Of a DNA stretch of 46,081 bases, positions 9,785-18,477 are shown in pieces (position 1 is the first letter of the stretch; each line of letters opens with the position of its first letter). The stretch comes from Acidimicrobiales bacterium (GTDB taxonomy: Bacteria > Actinomycetota > Acidimicrobiia > Acidimicrobiales > GCA-2861595), in the NCBI GenBank assembly GCA_035540975.1, contig DATLFN010000057.1, positions 1-46,081 of the forward strand. Direction: 5' to 3'. The notes under the pieces are model-generated. The model worked only from the letters and a program-made list of their open reading frames with translations. It was not told where the DNA came from and searched no databases. A program made the translations under genes and the position numbers.

Positions 9785-11155
9785 TCACGAAGGGCCCGGA
9801 CCGTCGCTGCCGGCGGTGTAGCCGAGGAGGGGGACCGCGCCGGCGTCCCAGGCGGCGACGATGGGCTCGATGATGTGCCAGCAGTGCTCGGCCTCGTCGC
9901 CGCGGATCGCCAGCGAGGCGTCGCCGTCGACGACGTCGAGCAGGATCCGGGCGTACGCAGACAGCTCCTGGTCAGCGAGCGCGAGCTCCCAGCGGGCGGC
10001 ATCGAGGCAGAAGGGGTCGCCGGCGCCGTTGAGCGCGATGTCGGCGGCGACGCGGTCGGGGTCCATGGCCAGCGTCAGGACGTTCGGCCCCGGGTCGTCG
10101 GCCTGGCCGAAAGGAAGTCGCTCCACCGGTCGGAACGTGACGCGGACCGCGCGGCGGTCCCGGGCCAGTGCCTTGCCGGTGCGGAGGTGGAACGGCACGC
10201 CGTGCCAACGGTCGTTGCCGACGAACAGGGTCACCTCGGCGAACGACTCGGTGTTGCGTGCCGGGTCCACACCGGGTTCGTCCCTGTAGTCCGGCACCGG
10301 TCGGCCAGCGACCGCCCCGGCTGTGTACCGGGCGCGGACGGTGTCACGGGTGATGTCGTCGACGGTCGGGCGCCTGACGGCGCTCAAGAGGTCGACCTTG
10401 GCGTCACGGAAGTGGCGCTCGCCGAGGCCGGCCGGGCGCTCCATGGCCACGAGGCACAGGATCTGCAGCAGGTGGTTCTGCACCATGTCGCGTAGCGCGC
10501 CAGTGTGGTCGTAGTAGCCGGCGCGGCCCTCCATCGCCAGGGTTTCGTCCCACACGATGTCCACACGTTCGATATGGGTCGCGCACCACAGCGGCTCGAA
10601 CAGCCGGTTGGCGAAGCGCAACCCGAGGACGTTCTGGACGGTCTGTTTGCCGAGGAAGTGGTCGATCCGGAACACATCGGGTTCGGCGAAGTGGCGGTGC
10701 AGCAGCGCGTTGAGGTCGCGGGCGGTCTCGAGGTCGACACCGAAGGGCTTCTCCACCACGATCCGGCTGCCGGACGCGAGGCCCGCGGCGGCGAGGGCGG
10801 TGATGGCATCCGCGAACACCGCGGGCGGCAGGGCCAGATAGGCCACCACGGGGCCGCGCCGGTCTCCAGCAGCAGCCCGCAGGGTGGCGGGATCGGCGAC
10901 GTCGCCGGCGACGAACCGCAGACGCTCGACGAGGCGGCGGCGTGCGCCGGCGTCGAGGTGCGGGGCGTGGCGTTCGAGGCGGGCCGACACGTGGGTCTTG
11001 AAGCGGGTGTCGTCCCAGTGGTCGCGGGCCACGCCGACGATGTCGGTACCAGCAGGGAAGCGGCCGCCTTCCACGAGCTCGCCGAGGGCGGGCATGAGGT
11101 AGCGGCCGGCAAGGTCGCCGGTGGCGCCGAGGATCAGGAGAAGGGCGGGGGTCAC
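9785..11155 (-). CDS. zwf: glucose-6-phosphate 1-dehydrogenase
   Basis: This is the entry enzyme of the oxidative pentose phosphate pathway; it oxidises glucose 6-phosphate to 6-phosphogluconolactone and makes NADPH. The 456-residue protein begins with the dinucleotide fold LILGATGDLAGRY (residues 7-19). It has EKPFG at 135-139 and the active-site signature RIDHFLGK at 163-170, followed by QNVLGLRFAN and the substrate-region RAGYYDHTGALRDMVQNH. It is somewhat shorter than the common 480-510 residues, mainly at the ends. The start GTG overlaps the stop of the upstream GH15 gene (GTGA at 11155-11152), so translation is probably coupled. Codon use appears a little less biased than in the nuo operons. 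Confidence 0.95.
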   Translation of the reverse strand: MTPALLLILGATGDLAGRYLMPALGELVEGGRFPAGTDIVGVARDHWDDTRFKTHVSARLERHAPHLDAGARRRLVERLRFVAGDVADPATLRAAAGDRRGPVVAYLALPPAVFADAITALAAAGLASGSRIVVEKPFGVDLETARDLNALLHRHFAEPDVFRIDHFLGKQTVQNVLGLRFANRLFEPLWCATHIERVDIVWDETLAMEGRAGYYDHTGALRDMVQNHLLQILCLVAMERPAGLGERHFRDAKVDLLSAVRRPTVDDITRDTVRARYTAGAVAGRPVPDYRDEPGVDPARNTESFAEVTLFVGNDRWHGVPFHLRTGKALARDRRAVRVTFRPVERLPFGQADDPGPNVLTLAMDPDRVAADIALNGAGDPFCLDAARWELALADQELSAYARILLDVVDGDASLAIRGDEAEHCWHIIEPIVAAWDAGAVPLLGYTAGSDGPGPS

Positions 11156-12978
11156 GGCCGGGCGCCCAGCCGGGCCAGGTTCATGCCCGAGGAGATGAGC
11201 CCGACATGGCTGAATGCCTGGGGGTAGTTGCCGAGGTAGCCCCCCGAGGTGGGGTCGATCTCCTCGGGGAGCAGGCCCAGCGGTCCCGCTCGGCCGCAGA
11301 GGCCGTCGAACAGGTCGTGCGCCTCCTGCAGGCGGCCCTGGTAGGCGAGATTGTCGACCAGCCAGAAGCTGCACAGCACGAACGCCCCCTCCTCGCCCGG
11401 CAGCCCGTCGGGGGACTCGCCGGGGAGGTAGCGGTACAGGAGGCCGCCGCCGGCCCCGAGCCGGTCGGAGATGGCGTCGACGGTGGCGGTCATCCGCGGG
11501 TGGCGCGGATCGACGACCCGCCGCAGCGGGAGGGCGAGCAGGCTGGCGTCGATGCCGCCCCCGCCCAGATGCTCGGTCAGCGCGCCGAGGGAGCCGTCCC
11601 ACGCTTGCTCGAGGACGGCCCGGCCGACACGGTCCGCTTGGGCGTGCCAGCGGGCGGCGTCGCCGGGTCGGCCCAGCGCCTCGGCGATGCGAGCACCGCG
11701 GTCGAGGGCCACTTGGCACATCGCCGCCGAGTAGGTGAACACCCGCCCAGGCGTGCGGACCTCCCAGATCCCGTGGTCGGGCTGATCCCAGCGGACGGCG
11801 GCTTCCTCGACGAGCGCGGCGAGCCGCGGCCAGATGCCGTCGAGGGACCCCCCGGCCGACCGCCACTGCCACGCGCAGTCGAGAACCTCGCCGTACGCGT
11901 CGTGCTGGCGCTGATCGGCGGCCGCGTTGCCCCACCGGACCGGTGCCGACCGGCGGTAGCCCTCCAACTCCTCGTCGTGGCGCTCCGGTGGCGGCTGCCG
12001 GCCATCGAGGGTATAGAGCACCCGCGCCTCGCCGTCCCGGTCGATCGAGTCGAGCACCCAGCCGAGAAAGGCCCACGCCTCCGCCTCCAGGCCCACCCGC
12101 CGCAGCGCGTAGACCGCGAACGCCGCGTCGCGGACCCAGGCGAACCGGTAGTCCCAGTTGCGCACCCCGCCGATCGCCTCCGGCAGCGACGACGTCGGCG
12201 CGGCGACGAGCCCGCCGGTCGGCACGTAGTCGAGCATCTTCAGCGTGACCGCCGAGCGTCGCACGAGCGCTGGCTGCGGCCCGTCGTAGCGAAGGTTGCG
12301 GAGCCAGCGGCGCCACCCGTCGAGCGTGGACTGCCCGAGCGCCGCCATGGTCGGGGTGCGGTGCCGGTGGGCACCACCGCCCCAGCGCAGCAGGAAGTCG
12401 GCGCGGTCCCCGGCCCGGAGGTCAACGGCGCTTCGCAGCCCGTCGAGCGCCACGGACGCCACAAGCTGCAGGTCCAGGTCGGGTCGCCGCAACGCCCTGA
12501 CCCGCAGACCGTCGGCCCGTCGCTCGCACGTGGCCCCACCGCGGGGCTCGAAGGCGACCCTGAGGCGCACGGCGCCGTCGAGCACCACGACGGACCGGAG
12601 CAGCTCTCCCCTCCCGGGCGCGACGTCCTCGCTCAGGTCGGCACCAGTACGAAGCGCCAGGCAATCGGTGATGCGCACCAGTCCGGTCGGCGAACGGAGT
12701 TCGGTCACGAGCACGCCGCTGTCGGGCTCGTACCGCTGCCGGGCATCGACGGCCCCGTCGGCCGCCAGCCGGAAACCGCCGCCGTGGCGGGCGTCGAGGA
12801 TCGAGCAGAACAGCGGGTCGTCGTCGAAGCGAGGAACGCACAGCCACGCCACCGTGCCGTCACGGCCGACCAGCGCGGCGGTGGAGCCGTCGCCGATGAG
12901 CCCGAAGTCCTCGATCGGCAAGTAGCCGTCCACTGGGACCAGCGGCGAGAAGCCGCTCGACGAGTACGACGCTGTCAT
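11152..12978 (-). CDS. GH15 trehalase or glucoamylase
   Basis: This 608-residue glycoside hydrolase family 15 protein is cytosolic (no signal peptide). The N-terminal beta-sandwich signature GYLPIEDFGLIGDGSTAAL and VAWLCVPRFD are followed by the (alpha/alpha)6 catalytic domain with RNWDYRFAWVRDAAF. GIWEVR contains the likely general acid E406, and the C-terminal EEIDP (E572-E573) contains the likely base, just before GGYLGNYPQAFSHVGLI. Proteins of this architecture in mycobacteria hydrolyse trehalose, others hydrolyse alpha-1,4-glucans; sequence alone does not decide. The ATG at 12978 has GGGAGG at good spacing. It is coupled to zwf downstream, which fits feeding released glucose, after phosphorylation, into the pentose phosphate pathway. 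Confidence 0.92.
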   Translation of the reverse strand: MTASYSSSGFSPLVPVDGYLPIEDFGLIGDGSTAALVGRDGTVAWLCVPRFDDDPLFCSILDARHGGGFRLAADGAVDARQRYEPDSGVLVTELRSPTGLVRITDCLALRTGADLSEDVAPGRGELLRSVVVLDGAVRLRVAFEPRGGATCERRADGLRVRALRRPDLDLQLVASVALDGLRSAVDLRAGDRADFLLRWGGGAHRHRTPTMAALGQSTLDGWRRWLRNLRYDGPQPALVRRSAVTLKMLDYVPTGGLVAAPTSSLPEAIGGVRNWDYRFAWVRDAAFAVYALRRVGLEAEAWAFLGWVLDSIDRDGEARVLYTLDGRQPPPERHDEELEGYRRSAPVRWGNAAADQRQHDAYGEVLDCAWQWRSAGGSLDGIWPRLAALVEEAAVRWDQPDHGIWEVRTPGRVFTYSAAMCQVALDRGARIAEALGRPGDAARWHAQADRVGRAVLEQAWDGSLGALTEHLGGGGIDASLLALPLRRVVDPRHPRMTATVDAISDRLGAGGGLLYRYLPGESPDGLPGEEGAFVLCSFWLVDNLAYQGRLQEAHDLFDGLCGRAGPLGLLPEEIDPTSGGYLGNYPQAFSHVGLISSGMNLARLGARP

Positions 12979-13163
12979 GGGGAGACTCCCTCCCGGCTCT
13001 CGATCAGGGCTGCGACGTCGTCTTTGACCGCCAACCCGAGCTCGCGGCCACGAAGAGGAACGCGACGAACACGGGCATCTTCGCTCGGTCGTTCCCGAGC
13101 GCGACGGCCGGCCACGCCGATGAGCCTCATGCCCAGTGTGCTGGCTTCGGTCGTAGCGTGCAA
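12975..13163 (-). CDS. possible small protein upstream of GH15 gene
   Basis: A 62-codon frame starts at an ATG (13163) and ends in a TGA that overlaps the GH15 start codon in an ATGA arrangement (12978-12975), the geometry of translational coupling. The product is basic in the middle and ends KDDVAALIESREGVSP; an internal ATG gives MRLIGVAGRRA. I recognise no family, and there is no clear ribosome-binding site. The region may equally be a leader or remnant sequence in the 253-355 bp space between the divergent GH15 and MFS genes. Confidence is low. Confidence 0.25.
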   Translation of the reverse strand: MHATTEASTLGMRLIGVAGRRARERPSEDARVRRVPLRGRELGLAVKDDVAALIESREGVSP

Positions 13164-13333
13164 CTGGGCGTCGACGCCGATGTCGGGGGAGCTGTCGCGC
13201 CACGCATGCGCTCAGGTGCAACAGTGAGACGATGGTGTCGAGGGATCCGTCGAGTGGCGCCCGGTCACCACGCCCGGGGGGCCGACGACGCCCTGCCGGG
13301 CGCGACGACCGTTCCACCTCCCCAAGGCGCGGC

Positions 13334-14515
13334 GTGGTCGGCTGGGTGCCCTTCCGCCGCCTCGCCCAGGCGCAGGCGGCGCACGCCGCCGGCGACGCGC
13401 TGGTGGCCGTGGCGCTCGCCGACACGCTGTTCTTCGCGGTCCCGCTGGGCGAGGCCAGGGACCGGGTCGGGCTCTACCTGGCGCTGACGATGGCCCCCTT
13501 CGCGGTGCTGTCGCCGGTCGTGGGGCCGGTCATCGACCGGTGGCGAGGCGCGTACCGCGGCGCGATCCTGCTGGCCGCGGCAGGACGGGCGCTGCTGGCG
13601 GTGCTGCTGTCGAGCAGAACCGAGCGCCTCACGCTGTACCCGCTCGCGTTCGGTCTGTTGGTGCTTTCCCGCGTTCACGGCGTGAGCCGCAGCGCGCTGG
13701 TCCCCGAGTCGCTGCCGCCCGAGCGGAGCCTGATGTGGGGCAACGCGTGGCTGGCGGTCGTGTCGGTCGTCGGCGGGGTGGCCGGGGCGCTGCCGGCGGT
13801 CGGCCTCAACGCGTGGCTGGGTCACGACGCGACCCTGTGGTTTGCAGGTGCGGTGTTCGCGGCCGGGGCCGTTGCGGCGTTCCGGCTCCCGCGCGGCACG
13901 CAAGAGGCGCGGCAGCGGGAGGCTCCCGGCGAGTGGCGGAAGCTGCTGTCGGCCCGGCTACTGGCCGGCGGCATCGCGATGGCCGGCTCGCGCGCGGCGG
14001 TCGGCTACCTCACCTTCTTGTTGGCGTTCCTCCTGCGAGCGGCAGGCGAGAGTGGTCGGGGGTTCGCGGTCGTGGTCGCCGCCGCCGGGATCGGCGGGTT
14101 CGCCGGGTCGGTCGTGGCCCCCCTCTTGCGCGCCGTGCTGCGGGAGTCTGCCCTGCTACTGGTGACGCTGGCCGGGATGACAGCCGCAGCGCTGTGGGCC
14201 GCCGGCGACTTCGACGTCACCCGGGCCGCGGTCCTCGCCGGTGCCGCCGGCCTCGGTTCCGGTGCCGGGCGGCTCGCCTTCGACAGCCTGCTCCAGCACG
14301 ATGCACCCGAGGCGGTGCGGGGCCGCACGTTCGCGCGCTACGAGACGATCTTCCAGCTCTGGTGGGTCGCGGGCGCAACCGTCGCGACCTTCGTCCCGCT
14401 CGGCGCAGCCGCCGGGATGCGGGTGCTGGCCGGGGTTTACGCCGTGACCGCAGTCCTGTCGGTGCGCGGCCTCGCTCGCCGCGACCCCGACACGGGCGGC
14501 CGCTGCGCCTCGTAG
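13334..14515 (+). CDS. MFS-type membrane transporter
   Basis: This is a polytopic membrane protein with about ten to twelve hydrophobic helices and short basic cytosolic loops. Its first helices read GDALVAVALADTLFF, LYLALTMAPFAVLSPVVGPVIDRWRG (Asp-Arg loop 2-3 typical of MFS) and AILLAAAGRALLAVLL. A second half follows a cytosolic stretch rich in charged residues (EARQREAPGEWRKLL). The transported substrate cannot be inferred. From the GTG at 13334 it has 393 residues. An ATG at 13232 would add 34 Arg/Pro/Gly-rich residues that look non-coding, so I prefer the GTG. It is divergent from the GH15-zwf pair, suggesting but not showing a link to sugars. Confidence 0.8.
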   Translation: MVGWVPFRRLAQAQAAHAAGDALVAVALADTLFFAVPLGEARDRVGLYLALTMAPFAVLSPVVGPVIDRWRGAYRGAILLAAAGRALLAVLLSSRTERLTLYPLAFGLLVLSRVHGVSRSALVPESLPPERSLMWGNAWLAVVSVVGGVAGALPAVGLNAWLGHDATLWFAGAVFAAGAVAAFRLPRGTQEARQREAPGEWRKLLSARLLAGGIAMAGSRAAVGYLTFLLAFLLRAAGESGRGFAVVVAAAGIGGFAGSVVAPLLRAVLRESALLLVTLAGMTAAALWAAGDFDVTRAAVLAGAAGLGSGAGRLAFDSLLQHDAPEAVRGRTFARYETIFQLWWVAGATVATFVPLGAAAGMRVLAGVYAVTAVLSVRGLARRDPDTGGRCAS

Positions 14516-14809
14516 CGCTGGGCCGGTTCCGCCGGTCCCGCGAAGGACTCCGACGGCATGCGACGAATGGGGAGTCGCAGCGTGCCAGGCCCTCCGGGAC
14601 CGTGGTCCCCACCTTGTGGTTGCCGCGTTGTCGATGGACACGGCCGCCGAGCTCCAGGATCCGAGACCGTGAAGATGCAACCGCTCCGAGCGCCCCCCGT
14701 TCGCCGAAGTTCGCTACCCGGCGCGCCACGGCGACCGGTCCCGACGACACAAGGCTCTCGGCCGGTCATGGCCGGGCCAGGACCGAGGGCCGCCCGCCCC
14801 CCGGCGGGC
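14516..14809. terminator. convergent intergenic region with a hairpin at its right end
   Basis: This region of about 294 bp lies between the MFS gene and the converging methyltransferase gene; no gene was found. At 14792-14809, immediately after the methyltransferase TGA on the minus strand, a 7-bp GC stem (gcccgcc/ggcgggc) encloses a 4-nt loop. There is no T-run, so it is at best a GC-rich terminator of the kind common in actinobacteria. Confidence 0.4.
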
Positions 14810-15688
14810 TCAGCAGTGCGCGTGGACGACGGCCCGGCCGTGGAAGACCTGCCACGGCGGCAGGTCGTCGGGCGGCTGGGCGATCACCTCGACCGACGAG
14901 AACCCGGCGGCCCGGCACGCACCGACCAGGCCGGCGACGTTCGGCGCCCACCAGTTGCTGGGGTCGCCGTTGAGCTGGTCCTCGGGGAAGAAGTCCCACA
15001 GCGGGCGGTCGGCCAGGCCCACGAGCACCAGGACGGCCGTCTCGATCACCGCCACCTCCCGGGTGACCCGGCGCAGGCGGCGCAGCGCGTCGAACGGGTC
15101 CATCAGGTGGTAGAGCACGCCGAGGAACAGGCTGACGTCGAATTGGCCGATGTCGGCGGGGTCGGTGGCCATGAAGTCGGCGACCACGGGCTCCACCGCG
15201 CTTCCGAGCGCGGCCCGGGCCAGGTCGAAGCCGCGCCGGCCGGGCAGGGCGTCCGGGCGCCACACATCGGGGACCGTCTCCCAGGGCGCCGGCGGCACCC
15301 CCTCGGCGCGGCAGCGCTCGTTGTACCCGTGCACGGCGGCGAGGTCGAGGGACCAGGCGTAATGGTCGAGCGCCACCACCCGCGCCGCGCCCCGCCGCTC
15401 GGCCTCGAAGGAGTAGAAGCCGTCCCACGCCCCGATGTCGAGGACGGTGCGGCCCCGCAGGTCGGGCAGGCGCAGCGACGCCAGCTCCGTCGCCAGGAGC
15501 TCGGCCGACTTCACGCCGGGCGTGACGACGCCGTGCCCCAGGTCCAGCGAGTGGAACCAGTCGGCGACCGTGGCCGCCGCCGCCTCGAGCTCGGCCCGCC
15601 TGGGGTCGTCGGTGTCGTGTGCCGCTTGGCCGCCCGCCGGGGGCCCGGCCTGCCGGCCGTCCGCGGCCCTTCCCCACCTGCGCAGCAC
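14810..15688 (-). CDS. class I SAM-dependent methyltransferase
   Basis: The 292-residue protein (from the GTG at 15688) carries the glycine-rich SAM-binding motif in TVLDIGAWDGFYSF (81-94). An acidic strand end VVALDHYAW follows, as does FLGVLYHLMDPFDALRRL, a post-motif seen in tRNA-wobble-uridine (CmoB-like) and related small-molecule methyltransferases. Upstream, ADWFHSLDLGHGVVTPG is the characteristic entry segment of the same group. The substrate is unknown. An ATG at 15793 overlaps the midA stop (ATGA), but the extra 35 residues would be encoded across a palindromic intergenic element that also occurs at 41949, so I prefer the later start. It is the last gene of the 11-subunit nuo transcription unit, 101 nt after midA. 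Confidence 0.8.
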   Translation of the reverse strand: MLRRWGRAADGRQAGPPAGGQAAHDTDDPRRAELEAAAATVADWFHSLDLGHGVVTPGVKSAELLATELASLRLPDLRGRTVLDIGAWDGFYSFEAERRGAARVVALDHYAWSLDLAAVHGYNERCRAEGVPPAPWETVPDVWRPDALPGRRGFDLARAALGSAVEPVVADFMATDPADIGQFDVSLFLGVLYHLMDPFDALRRLRRVTREVAVIETAVLVLVGLADRPLWDFFPEDQLNGDPSNWWAPNVAGLVGACRAAGFSSVEVIAQPPDDLPPWQVFHGRAVVHAHC

Positions 15689-15727
15689 GGCGGCCGAGCC
15701 TAGGGCTCCAGGGCTTCCGCCCGCCGC

Positions 15728-15775
15728 AACCTGTCGCGGAAACGACCCGGATCCGAGTCGTTCCGACGACAGGTT
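15728..15775. repeat. palindromic element with ggatcc core, copy A
   Basis: Arms aacctgtcg and cgacaggtt enclose a nearly perfect 48-bp inverted repeat centred on ggatcc (15749-15754). The inner core reads cggaaacgacccg / cgagtcgttccg. The same core, with different outer bases, occurs at 41949-41998. It lies between midA and the methyltransferase gene, upstream of the preferred start codon of the latter. Confidence 0.85.
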
Positions 15776-15789
15776 CCGGGTCCCGCCGG

Positions 15790-16881
15790 TCATCCCCCGG
15801 CGTCCGCTCCGACCGACCACTCCAGGACGCGGAAGGCGCCCAGGCCGCCCGGGTCGACCAGGGCGGCCGCCTCCGCCACCCGGCTGCGGGCCGCCAGCGC
15901 GGCCAGCGTCGCCGCCGCCGCGCCGGCCCACCACTCGGCCCGGGCGGCGGCCACCAGCTCGTCGATCCCCGAGGCGGCCAGGAACTCGGCCTGGGAGCGG
16001 TCGGCGACCGGTGCCCGCACCCGCGCCAGTTGGTCGACCGCCACCTCGCAGGTGACGTCCTGGGTGCCGGGGCGGTCCAGCGGATGGCCGCCCGGCCCGT
16101 GGGAGCGGTAGGTCCGCAGCCACTCGGGCCACGGCCGGGCGGCGAGCGACGGCGTGGTGTCGGCGTAGTCGACCACCACCACCCGCCCCCGGGCCAGCAG
16201 GGCGAGGGCGCCCCGCAGCCAAGCGCGGGCGCCGTGCTGGAGGGGCACCCGGGCCCCGTCGGCGGCACCGGGTGCCAGGCGGTCGGCCTCGGCGGCGAGC
16301 TCGGCGGCCGCCGGCACGAGCACCTCGGCGAACCCGTCGCCGCCGGCGGCGGTCCCCACCCGCACCTCCTGCCACCCGTCGGCGCCCCGTTCGAGCAACC
16401 GGAAGGGCAGGTTGTCGAGCAGCTCGTTGGCGAGGACGACGCCGGTGACCGGCCCCGCCGGCAGCCCGGCCAGGGCGGTGGCCAGCGGCCCTTCGCCCCG
16501 CACCGCCTCCCGTGGGCCCCCGTCGTCGTCCTCGTCGGCCGCCAGGGGACCGAGGACGGTGGCCGGGGACTCCAGTCTCAGGCGCGCGGCCTGCCGAGCC
16601 CGCAGCGTCTCCGACCGCTCCACCAGCACGTAGCGCAGTGCCTCCCGGCACGCCCCGGCGGCGCCGACCACGCCGGCGGCCAGCGTGCCGGCGCCCGCCC
16701 CCGCCTCCACCACCACGAAGGGGTCGGGCCGGCCCAGCGCGTGCCACCACCCGTCCAGGGCCCGGGCCACGACGGCGGCGAACAGGGGCCCCACCTCGGG
16801 GCTGGTGAGGAAGTCCCCGCGCCGCCCGGCGCCCCTACCACCGCCGGCGAAGAACCCGCCGTCGGGGTCGTAGAGCGCCAC
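15790..16881 (-). CDS. midA: MidA/NDUFAF7-type SAM-dependent methyltransferase
   Basis: The protein belongs to the family of mitochondrial NDUFAF7 and bacterial MidA: ALYDPDGGFF, then GDFLTSPEVGPLF, the SAM loop VVVEAGAGAGTLA, GVVLANELLDNLPF and DYADTTPS are all family signatures. NDUFAF7 dimethylates an arginine of NDUFS2, the NuoD homologue, during complex I assembly. Here the gene directly follows nuoN of the 11-subunit operon, a striking match. From the GTG at 16881 it has 363 residues. The conserved N-terminal segment (RIRERITRLGPIRFDEFLE) is encoded just upstream, in frame, right after the nuoN TAG at 16968-16966, without any ATG, GTG or TTG. The true start may therefore be a rare codon, or translation may continue through the stop. 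Confidence 0.88.
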   Translation of the reverse strand: MALYDPDGGFFAGGGRGAGRRGDFLTSPEVGPLFAAVVARALDGWWHALGRPDPFVVVEAGAGAGTLAAGVVGAAGACREALRYVLVERSETLRARQAARLRLESPATVLGPLAADEDDDGGPREAVRGEGPLATALAGLPAGPVTGVVLANELLDNLPFRLLERGADGWQEVRVGTAAGGDGFAEVLVPAAAELAAEADRLAPGAADGARVPLQHGARAWLRGALALLARGRVVVVDYADTTPSLAARPWPEWLRTYRSHGPGGHPLDRPGTQDVTCEVAVDQLARVRAPVADRSQAEFLAASGIDELVAAARAEWWAGAAAATLAALAARSRVAEAAALVDPGGLGAFRVLEWSVGADAGG

Positions 16882-16965
16882 TTCGAGGAACTCGTCGAAG
16901 CGGATCGGGCCCAGCCGGGTGATCCGCTCGCGGATGCGCCCGGCCGCGGCGTCAGCGGGCGTGGG

Positions 16966-18477
16966 CTACCCCGTGGCCAGCTGGGCCAGGTCGCCGAGGC
17001 GGGCGACGGCCTGCGGGTACACGCCGACGGCGACCACCGCGACGGCGGTGAGCCCGAGGGCGGCGGCCAGCGGCGCCGGCACGGTGATGGGCGTGCGGTC
17101 CTCGTCGGGCACCGGCCGCATCCACATCTCCCGGGCGATCGACGCGTAGTAGAAGAGCGCGATCACGGAGTTGACGCCCGCCACCACCGCCAGGAGCACG
17201 GCGTTGGAGGTGCCGGCGTCGAGCGCGGACTGGAAGATGGCCAGCTTGGCGAACCAGCCCCCCAGGGGCGGGATGCCGGCCAGCGAGAACACGAAGATCG
17301 TCATGAGGACGGTCAGCCCGGGTGCGTAGTTGAACAGCCCCCCGTACGACGAGATCTCGCCCGAGCGGGTCTTGCGGGCCACGGCCATGACGATGGCGAA
17401 CGCCCCCAGGTTCATGGCCGCGTAGATGACGAGGTAGACCATGGTCGCCGTCTGGGCCGTGCCCACCGCGTCGGGGTTCTCGGCGGCGACGGCGAACGGG
17501 ACGAGGATGTACCCGGCCTGGGCCACCGACGAGTAGGCGAGCATGCGGACGATGTTCGTCTGGCGCAGGGCCACCAGGTTCCCCACGGTCATGGTGAGCG
17601 CGGCCAGCACCCAGAACAGCGGCCCCCAGACGTCGGCGCGCCCGTAGAACCCGACGTAGACCAGCTGCATGAGGGCGACGAAGCCGCCCGTCTTGGACGC
17701 CACCGAAAGGAAGGCGGTGACGGGGGTGGGCGCGCCCTCGTAGGTGTCGGGCGCCCAGAAGTGGAAGGGGACGGCGGACACCTTGAAGGCGAACCCGACG
17801 ACGATGAGGAAGATGCCCATCGTGATCAGGGGCTCCTCCCCCACCGATCCCGACACCGCCTCGCCGATGGTGGTCAGCAGGGTCGAGCCGCTGGCGCCGA
17901 ACACCAGCGACATGCCGTAGAGCATCACCGCCGAGGCCAGGACGCCGAGAAGGTAGTACTTGAGGGCCGCCTCGTTGCTGCGGAGGTCGCGCTTGCGCCA
18001 GCCGGCCAGCATGTAGGCCGGGATCGAGAGGAGCTCGAGGGCCACGAAGATCGAGATGAGATCGCGCGACGACGACATCACCACCATGCCCAGGAGCGAG
18101 GCGAGCAGGAGGAACGAGTACTCGCCCTCGTAGTAGTCGCCCTCCTCGATGTACCGGGTGGACATGAGCAGCACCACGTAGCCCGTGGCCAGGAACAGGC
18201 CCTTGAAGAGCAGGGCGAAGTCGTCCACCACGTAGGCGCCGGCGAACATCGAGCGGTCGTCGCCGTTCACGGCGAGGGCGATGACGGGGACGATGGTCAC
18301 CAGGACGCCGACACCGGCCAGCTGGGTGACGAGGTACTTCCTCGTCTCGTCGACGACGAGGTCGAGCAGCAGGACGGCCACCAGCACGCCCGTGAGCACC
18401 AGCTCGGGGGAGAGTGCGGCGTAGTCGAGGTGCGGCGTCTTGAACGTGTCCGCCTGGGCGAGGAGGAGCGAGAGCAT
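16966..18477 (-). CDS. nuoN: NADH-quinone oxidoreductase subunit N, 11-subunit operon
   Basis: This 503-residue antiporter-like proton-pumping membrane subunit of complex I has about 14 hydrophobic helices. Recognisable segments are LLFKGLFLATGYVVLLMSTRYI, FVALELLSIPAYMLAG (helix with the conserved Glu), ALKYYLLGVLASAVMLYG, and KVSAVPFHFWAPDTYEGAPTP with the conserved Lys. The ATG at 18477 directly abuts the nuoM TAG. Its own TAG is followed without a frame change by midA coding sequence. It is the last structural subunit of the first operon. It differs clearly from the second NuoN in the window (28015-29535), so this is not a recent duplication. Confidence 0.96.
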   Translation of the reverse strand: MLSLLLAQADTFKTPHLDYAALSPELVLTGVLVAVLLLDLVVDETRKYLVTQLAGVGVLVTIVPVIALAVNGDDRSMFAGAYVVDDFALLFKGLFLATGYVVLLMSTRYIEEGDYYEGEYSFLLLASLLGMVVMSSSRDLISIFVALELLSIPAYMLAGWRKRDLRSNEAALKYYLLGVLASAVMLYGMSLVFGASGSTLLTTIGEAVSGSVGEEPLITMGIFLIVVGFAFKVSAVPFHFWAPDTYEGAPTPVTAFLSVASKTGGFVALMQLVYVGFYGRADVWGPLFWVLAALTMTVGNLVALRQTNIVRMLAYSSVAQAGYILVPFAVAAENPDAVGTAQTATMVYLVIYAAMNLGAFAIVMAVARKTRSGEISSYGGLFNYAPGLTVLMTIFVFSLAGIPPLGGWFAKLAIFQSALDAGTSNAVLLAVVAGVNSVIALFYYASIAREMWMRPVPDEDRTPITVPAPLAAALGLTAVAVVAVGVYPQAVARLGDLAQLATG

